Of a stretch of DNA of 64,000 nt, positions 58,868 to 64,000 are shown in pieces. A program made the position numbers and the translations under genes. Source of the DNA: an uncultured Collinsella sp. (GTDB taxonomy: Bacteria; Actinomycetota; Coriobacteriia; Coriobacteriales; Coriobacteriaceae); contig CAAEUX010000038.1 of NCBI GenBank assembly GCA_900759335.1, positions 12,844-76,843 on the forward strand, in the 5' to 3' direction. The notes under the pieces were generated by a model that searched no databases, was not told the DNA's origin, and worked only from the letters and a program-made list of their open reading frames with translations. The stretch's first letter is position 1. Each line of letters begins with the position of its first letter.

Positions 58868-60222
58868 TTAAGACGTAAATTGCGCTTTCGTACGCTTATT
58901 ACCAGACGCAAATTGTTTTCGTCCGGCCATGCGTCCCCAATCTAGACGAAAAGAGCCCCGAGCTCGTATTGAACTGCATCCCAATTCTTGGACGGGCGCC
59001 GATGCCCTGATCTCTGCCATGTCGAGGTGCGAGATCAAATCCTTGGCGCGCTCGCCGGAGTGGTATGCCTTGTTCGGCGCCACCTTCCTGTAGAGCTTCT
59101 TGAGCTTCGTCTTCCCCTTGTTGCCCGGCGGCATCTCCGTCTCAGGTGGCAGCCCTAGGAAGGACAGGACGCCGGGCAGGTCGCACAGCATCACGTCCTC
59201 GATGTCGGCCTTGGCCGCCAGGTCGACGACTCTCTGCGCTGTCGGCGAGATGTTCGGGGTGCTGCTACCGCCCGCTGGTTCGGAAGCTGGCGGGCAGTAG
59301 CGGGCAGTAGCGGCAGTAGCGGTGTGGCCCGATAGGCCCGAATATCCGTAAGGAAGGTGCTCGCTCTCATATGTGCTGATATGCCTCGCCTCGCGAACCT
59401 TGGGATGCTTCCTGAGGTAATCCCTCAATTCGAGCCACTCTTTATGCTCATAACGCTTCGAAATCGTTTCCCCGTCGACAGTTTCCTTCACATAATGGTA
59501 TGTTCGAACGCCTTCGAACTTGCCGAACCCGTTCTCGACGCTGAAGTTTCTGAACCAACGCGAAAACCCATTCAGGTCCATGAAGTTGACTTGGGGATGC
59601 CTGTCTTTCGTTCGTTCGAATGAGTGGACGAGCGGAGTGCCTTTGACTTGTTCCAGGCCGAAGGCTTCCATTTCGCGGGCCTGCTCCTTTTTCCAGAATT
59701 CGAGATACGACGTCAGCGTCTCGCTTATCGAGATCCTCCGCACGCTTTTCTTGCTTTTGGGCGAGCGAACGCTTTGATCGGCCGCGAACTGCTGCTCAAT
59801 GAGGATGCTTCTGTTCTCGACGGAGACATCGGACCACGTCATCCCGAGGGCTTCTGCCCTTCTCATGTCGGTGTCGAGCATGAGCATCACGCATGTGATG
59901 TGCGCGTCCGGTTCTCGATTGAGTAGGATGTCGAGTAGGCGAGCGGCGTGATGGTTCCTTCGCGGTTGTCGTGGAACTTTTTTGCGTACGAGCCGACGGT
60001 GTCCCTCGATTTTTGGACGTAGGTGCCGCTGTTGAGTTCTGCCTTGTAGGCTTCGAGTGCGGCGTCGACCTCTCGGCTTTTGGTGGTATGTATGGTCTGT
60101 CACGGCGAATAGCGGTATTTGCCCGTGACCGGATCCTTGCCGAGGCTGTGACGGTAGCGCCACGTGTATTTGTCGCGGCGTTGCTTCGTTCCTTTGCCTA
60201 TGACGAGAGGTCGGTCGTTCAT
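58868..60222 (-). pseudogene. Tyrosine-type site-specific integrase, degraded
   Basis: An ATG at 60222 opens MNDRPLVIGKGTKQRRDKYT and continues WRYRHSLGKDPVTGKYRYSP to a TGA, then the same frame goes on with QTIHTTKSREVDAALEAYKA (an arm-binding/SAM-like N-terminus). The catalytic part lies in another frame (DTDMRRAEALGMTWSDV carries the first Arg; KSKKSVRRISI the Lys), with most of the core-binding domain missing between them. The HxLRH box is not found, and the tail after YGYSGLSGH is foreign-looking with tandem GGGCAGTAGC repeats. A nonsense codon, a frameshift and deletions make it inactive. Confidence 0.8.
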
Positions 60223-60422
60223 CGTGTTCCTTGCCTGAAGTGCCTGAGAATCGCGCTCGGTTGCGCGGAATGGCGCAAAGGGCTGGGGCGGGTGGGCATT
60301 ACCCTTGGTGGTGGGCCCTGCGTGGGGTCACACCCCAAGGGTAATGCTCCGCCTGACCGCTTTCAAGCTCGTTGTGGGTCGAATTTGGGTCGAAATGTCT
60401 GAATGAAACAACGTCGTAGCGA

Positions 60423-60468
60423 CCTCATAACCCGAAGGTCGGTGGTTCAAATCCGCCCCCTGCGACCA
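60423..60468 (+). tRNA. 3' fragment of a tRNA-Met (CAT) gene, probable att site
   Basis: The segment CTCATAACCCGAAGG, the T arm GGTGGTTCAAATCCGCC and the acceptor end CCCTGCGACCA form the 3' half of a tRNA-Met. The matching 5' half (expected CGCAGGG...) is absent upstream. It is followed by a proper terminator (60478-60510). This is the scar left where an element integrated into a tRNA gene, next to the broken integrase. Confidence 0.85.
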
Positions 60469-60477
60469 TGAAACTTC

Positions 60478-60510
60478 AGGTCGGAAGCATAAAAGCTCCC
60501 GACCTTTTTC
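60478..60510 (+). terminator. Terminator behind the tRNA fragment
   Basis: Stem AGGTCGG (60478-60484) with CCGACCT (60499-60505), followed by TTTTTC. It was probably the terminator of the original intact tRNA gene. Confidence 0.78.
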
Positions 60511-60727
60511 TTTGTCTAGGGGTTTCGGCATCTCTCGTTCTTTGGGTACCTCGAGGCGGGCAATCAGATAGATGCTTACGAGTATCATAGGGTCTTTTTA
60601 CGTCGCGGTCGTGTCTCGTACTGGTGCGCCGCTCTTTGTGGGACGTGTCACTTTGCCATAGGTTGTCCGGCGGCGGGGCGCAGGTCGTTCCCCGTGGCGT
60701 CGCTCCTTTCGACGCTACGCTGCCTGG
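60511..60727. other. Intergenic, nothing recognisable
   Basis: No gene, repeat or terminator could be supported between the tRNA fragment's terminator and the MGMT-like gene. Confidence 0.5.
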
Positions 60728-61036
60728 CTACTCGTTCCACTGGTGCTTTTTCATGTCGACGCAGCCGTTGTCTCGGAAGGCGACTCCTTCCTTCGTCAGT
60801 AGTGCTCGCTGGTCGGGGAAGTTTGGCGCGAGGCGTCCCGCGTGGTTGACGACGCGGTGGCGGGGATAATCGCCGTAGCGATCCGCCTCGCTCAGCACCG
60901 CTCCGACCAGGCGAGAGTTTTTCTCCCTGCCGATGAGGCGCGCTATCTGACCGTACGAGGCGACGCATCCCGCCGGAATCTCTGCCACGACGGAGAGAAT
61001 CTCATAAACCAAATCTTCGTCCAGGACTTTTCCCAT
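60728..61036 (-). CDS. MGMT-family alkyltransferase-like protein (ATL)
   Basis: A 102-residue protein with the DNA-binding helix pair of O6-alkylguanine methyltransferases (EIPAGCVASYGQIARLIG, then SRLVGAVLSEAD). The active-site motif PCHRV is replaced by PRHRVV (Arg59 for Cys), so it cannot accept alkyl groups. Such alkyltransferase-like proteins bind O6-alkylguanine and hand it to nucleotide excision repair; they usually have Trp in this place. Arg is unusual. It has no clear operon partner. Confidence 0.82.
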   Translation of the reverse strand: MGKVLDEDLVYEILSVVAEIPAGCVASYGQIARLIGREKNSRLVGAVLSEADRYGDYPRHRVVNHAGRLAPNFPDQRALLTKEGVAFRDNGCVDMKKHQWNE

Positions 61037-61210
61037 CGTATCGCTCCCGTGTTCGCTTTTGCCTTCGGGGGCGCGGCGCCGATCACCCGTGCTGCGATTT
61101 TCGCAGCTCCCCTTACCGACGCATCGAGGGAAAGCGCGTGCGTGTCAAGGTTGTCTGGTCCAGTTGCTGGCTCGATGCCTCGAGATGTTCGCCTCAAGTG
61201 CGACCTGCCC

Positions 61211-61717
61211 CTATTGGAAAAGGATGCCGAAGATGTATTTGGTGATGGCGGAGCGGCGGATGACCCCCACGAGTTTGCCCTCGTCATCAACCACAGGAAG
61301 CTTCTTGAACTTCTTCTTCGCCAGCAGCGCGGCGACGCGGGCGATGCTCTGCTCGGGACGGGCACACACTACCTGGCGCGTCGCGAAATCCATAACGCAG
61401 CGATCCTTCAGGTCTTCGATGCGCTGCTCAAGGCTCTGATCGTCGAAGTACAGCATGGACGCGTCGCCGCCCGTGAAGATGGTGTGAGCGCGATGCTGCG
61501 CGATGGCTCCCATAACATCGCCGTCGGAGATGAACCCGACCACCTGGTTGCGCTCATCGATTACGGGCATGCTGCTCACCTCGTTTTCGGCGAGCATGCG
61601 CACCACGTCGGAAATCGTGCAATCCTGCGTGCAGGTGAACGGCTCTTCAATCATGATGCTCGAAACGGGCGTCCCCTCGAGCTCGAGCGGGATGCGCTCG
61701 GACAGAATCTCGGACAT
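61211..61717 (-). CDS. CBS-domain pair protein
   Basis: A 168-residue protein with two CBS motifs (SIMIEEPFTCTQDCTISDVV, ending VVGFISDGD; and the second near QVVCARPEQSIARVAALLAK, ending LVGVIRRS). CBS pairs bind adenosine nucleotides and act as sensors. It starts three bases after the MFS gene's stop, so the two share an operon. A regulatory role for the pump is possible but not shown. No other domain is present. Confidence 0.85.
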   Translation of the reverse strand: MSEILSERIPLELEGTPVSSIMIEEPFTCTQDCTISDVVRMLAENEVSSMPVIDERNQVVGFISDGDVMGAIAQHRAHTIFTGGDASMLYFDDQSLEQRIEDLKDRCVMDFATRQVVCARPEQSIARVAALLAKKKFKKLPVVDDEGKLVGVIRRSAITKYIFGILFQ

Positions 61718-61720
61718 CGC

Positions 61721-63160
61721 TTATGCCTCCTTCGTTTTCGGTGCGGTTTTCTTGGTGCGCACGCTGAATATGGCGCAGATAAGGGAAACGAGGCCGATTG
61801 CCGCGCACACCTTGTAAGCGACGCCCGCGCCCACGGCGGTGGCTACTTGGATGCTCGCATCGACGCCGGCCGACGCGGTGACGCTTGTCATGACCGTGAT
61901 GATGAGCGCCGTGCACAAACCGCCGGCGACCTGGCGGCCGGTGTTCGCGATGGCGTTGCCGTGGGCGATCATGTCATTTTTCAAGGCATTGACACCCCAT
62001 GTGTTCACCGGCATGTTCGCGAGCGACTGGCCGGCGGACTGCAGCATGCAGAACAGCGCAACCACCAAGATGGGCGTGTTTACCGTCGAAAGCGAGAGCA
62101 GGAACAGGGCGCCGGTCATGAGGGCCAGGCCGACGATCGAGATGGCACGCGGACCGAACTTGTCGAACACCACGCCGGAGATAGGGCTGATGATGATGCC
62201 CACCGCCGCGGCGGGAAGCATGGCCATGCCGGTTTCGAAGGCCGAAGCGCCAAGCGAGGTTTGCAGCAGCAACGGCAACAGCGTGTTGGTGACCAGGCAT
62301 GCGGCGTTGATGAGCGTGACGATGATGGCGGCCACGCGGAACTCGCGCGTCTTGAGCGTGCCCAGTTGAAGCAGCGGGTCCTCGATTTTGCCCTGGCGTA
62401 CGACGAACAGCACCAAGCACACGACACCCGCGACGATCGAGCCGAGCACCACGGGGTTGCCCCAACCCATCGACGAGGCGCTCGAGAACCCGTAGAGAAG
62501 TCCGCCGAAGGCGATGGTGGAGAGGACGACCGAGGGCAGGTCGAGCTTGGGGTTCTTCAGCTCGCCCACGTTTTTCAGCATGAACACACCCAGCACCAGC
62601 ACGAGAATTGCGAGGGGGACGATGGCGCCGATCATGGTGCGCCAGCCGTACGTGTCGATCACCGCGCCGCCTACGACGGGGCCGACCGCGGGACCCGCCG
62701 ACATGACGATGCCCGCCATGCCCATAGCCGTTCCTCGTTTCTCGACGGGGAACACCAGCATGGGAACCACCGAGACAAGCGGCATGAGCACGCCTGAGCC
62801 CGCCGCTTGCAACACGCGACCGATAATGAGGAACAGGAAATCAGGGGCTGCGGCGCACAGCAGCGTGCCCAGCGCGAACACCAGCGTCGCCCCGAAGAAT
62901 AGCGCGCGGGTGCTGAACTTGTCGATAAGGAACGCCGAAACGGGGACCATGATGCCGCTCACCAGCGGGTATATGGACATGATCCACTGGGCAGTCGAGG
63001 CATCGATGGCGAAATCGGACATGATGACCGGCAGCGCAGGCGACATCACCGTTTGGTTCAGTAGCGCCAAGAAGGCACCCAGGACGACGACCGCGACGAT
63101 GCGGATCTGGGTACCGGTAATGCGCCCATTGGCGGGCGCGACCGTACAATTATCAGACAT
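61721..63160 (-). CDS. MFS transporter, DHA2 (EmrB/QacA) family
   Basis: A 479-residue protein with 14 predicted membrane segments. The DHA2 hallmark after segment 1 (ALLNQTVMSPALPVIMSDF) and the motif GVLMPLVSVVPMLVFPVEKR then GTAMGMAGIVM are clear. It would export drugs or metabolites by proton antiport. The ATG at 63160 follows AAGGAAG. It is the first gene before the CBS-protein gene. Substrate unknown. Confidence 0.9.
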   Translation of the reverse strand: MSDNCTVAPANGRITGTQIRIVAVVVLGAFLALLNQTVMSPALPVIMSDFAIDASTAQWIMSIYPLVSGIMVPVSAFLIDKFSTRALFFGATLVFALGTLLCAAAPDFLFLIIGRVLQAAGSGVLMPLVSVVPMLVFPVEKRGTAMGMAGIVMSAGPAVGPVVGGAVIDTYGWRTMIGAIVPLAILVLVLGVFMLKNVGELKNPKLDLPSVVLSTIAFGGLLYGFSSASSMGWGNPVVLGSIVAGVVCLVLFVVRQGKIEDPLLQLGTLKTREFRVAAIIVTLINAACLVTNTLLPLLLQTSLGASAFETGMAMLPAAAVGIIISPISGVVFDKFGPRAISIVGLALMTGALFLLSLSTVNTPILVVALFCMLQSAGQSLANMPVNTWGVNALKNDMIAHGNAIANTGRQVAGGLCTALIITVMTSVTASAGVDASIQVATAVGAGVAYKVCAAIGLVSLICAIFSVRTKKTAPKTKEA

Positions 63161-63646
63161 AAGCTTCCTTCGTATCTATTCGATTCTTCGCCGAAGGCGC
63201 GCCGGCCCACGGGCGAAATAACATGCACGTGCTATGCGTGCATCAGATACGACAGGAAGAAAGCGGCTGCTCAGAGCGCACTTGGGGAACAACAGGAGAG
63301 GCCCCGTATACCAGGGGCCGCCGAATTGCGATGTATGCTTTGGTCAAATCCTTCATAGCGGGGAGGTATTCTAGCAGCCGTCTTCGCCCCTTTCAAGGGA
63401 TGTAACCCAGACGTTGATTTTCTTCACCGAGGCGCCATCGTTGACGGGTGGCGTGCTTCTCTATCGCCACACCGCGGGGCGAGGGAACGCCGCGGCGAGC
63501 TTGTACATCGGCTATGTGTGCAGCTGCGAGCGTGTCGCCGGCGCGCGCTGGGCGCCAGTCCGATCCGGCCGACTCTTGCCGACGGTCGGTCGCCGTCCTC
63601 CTCCATCTCCGCCTGCTCTGTTTTTGCTCGACTCCCTTGTCGTATC
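63161..63646. other. Intergenic, no supported gene
   Basis: About 490 bases with the MFS promoter on the minus side and the start of the ArsC-like remnant. Open frames here lack ribosome sites and known motifs. If the ArsC-like gene was once complete, its N-terminal half would lie here, but no thioredoxin-like start or CxxxT/CxxC motif is found in any frame. Confidence 0.5.
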
Positions 63647-63892
63647 ATGGACGGACGAGAATTGAGCGAAGGCGAGCTCGAAAGCGTGGCGCGCGCCGTC
63701 GGCGGGATCGACGCTGTGATCGATCCAAAGGCGAAAGATGCCGACACGGTTGCGCTCGTACAGCATCTTGCTGCCGACCAGAAGCTCGAAAAGGTGCTCG
63801 ATAACCAGCAGATTCTTCGTGAGCCCATCGTTCGCAACGGCCGCCAGGCAACCGTTGGCTACGAGCCTGACGTGTGGAAGGGCTGGGAATAA
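63647..63892 (+). pseudogene. ArsC/Spx-like protein, 5'-truncated
   Basis: From an ATG at 63647 the 81 residues (ELSEGELESVARAVGGIDAV, then IDPKAKDADTVAL) match the C-terminal half of the ArsC-related thioredoxin-fold family, which ends VRNGRQATVGYEPDVWKGWE. The family's N-terminal half with the catalytic Cys is missing, and the upstream frame does not supply it. It is thus either a truncated remnant or a short stand-alone form. A terminator follows (63913-63936). Confidence 0.6.
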
Positions 63893-63912
63893 AGCGGCTG
63901 GGAATAAATCAG

Positions 63913-63936
63913 AACCACCCTTAAAAAGGGTGGTTT
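63913..63936 (+). terminator. Hairpin after the ArsC-like remnant
   Basis: A perfect 10-bp stem (AACCACCCTT and AAGGGTGGTT) with a four-base or shorter A-rich loop, followed by TTGCTCTT. Confidence 0.7.
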
Positions 63937-64000
63937 GCTCTTAGGGTATAACCCACGGGCCCCGGGCTCGCGTCTAAAGGCGCGGGCCCGGACTTCGTCC

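Noticed and set aside
59289..59325. GGGCAGTAGC tandem repeats as a regulatory array
   Set aside because: They lie inside the degraded integrase reading frame and are few and irregular; most likely slippage in decaying sequence.
60842..62797. 651-codon plus-strand frame opposite the ATL, CBS and MFS genes
   Set aside because: It covers three recognisable minus-strand genes and encodes Asp/His/Arg-rich low-complexity sequence.

Overview
The window is GC-rich bacterial DNA, most likely from a gut Coriobacteriia of the Collinsella type. This is inferred from the combination of a gatCAB operon, LPxTG-anchored pili with a class C-like sortase, a GlnR-like regulator beside a short type I glutamine synthetase, a DUF6110/metal ATPase pair and a GC-rich dsDNA tailed prophage. 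No rRNA is present, so the species cannot be fixed from sequence alone. The only stable RNA genes seen are ssrA (tmRNA, minus strand, 10176-10539) and a 3' fragment of a tRNA-Met gene (60423-60468).

Bases 1-10107 are the right end of a siphovirus-like prophage: end of the tape measure, Dit, Tal, a small protein, a BppU-like baseplate protein, then a complete diversity-generating retroelement (DGR), then a lysis module. The DGR has the order target gene (4829-5737, variable repeat 5598-5726), terminator, Avd-like gene (5842-6312), template repeat (6336-6464), reverse transcriptase (6677-7927). Over 129 aligned bases the two repeats differ at ten positions, and every one is an adenine in the template. 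The prophage ends against the 3' end of ssrA, a common integration site.

Bases 10777-22518 hold housekeeping and transport genes: a P1B-type metal ATPase with a small DUF6110 partner, a two-gene ABC exporter divergent from an AraC regulator, and gatC-gatA-gatB. Bases 22866-33002 form a surface pilus locus on the minus strand. It runs from a 1124-residue beta-helix adhesin with an in-frame run of nine G (likely phase-variable) through two sortase-anchored pilins to a sortase. An AbiE-like nucleotidyltransferase pair lies between pilins and sortase. Bases 33509-51821 hold a HAD phosphatase, an MFS exporter, moaA with a moaC-mobB fusion, a nuclease-like gene flanked by near-identical palindromes, a second ABC exporter pair, a MATE exporter behind a MerR-type promoter, ligA, an HtrA protease, a GlnR-like regulator and glnA.

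Bases 51956-57117 carry a HEPN/nucleotidyltransferase toxin-antitoxin pair whose antitoxin has an extra ribbon-helix-helix domain. Next come a LacI regulator divergent from kdgK-kdgA (2-keto-3-deoxygluconate metabolism) and a GntR regulator. Bases 57689-60468 look like the decayed end of an integrated element: an ATPase, a broken tyrosine integrase and a tRNA fragment. The window closes with an MGMT-like protein, a CBS protein, an MFS pump and a 5'-truncated ArsC-like fragment.

A striking feature outside genes is a set of dispersed palindromes. One family (A) occurs at least five times and another (C) four times, along with several unrelated long inverted-repeat structures. Two C copies flank a single gene at 38595-39903.
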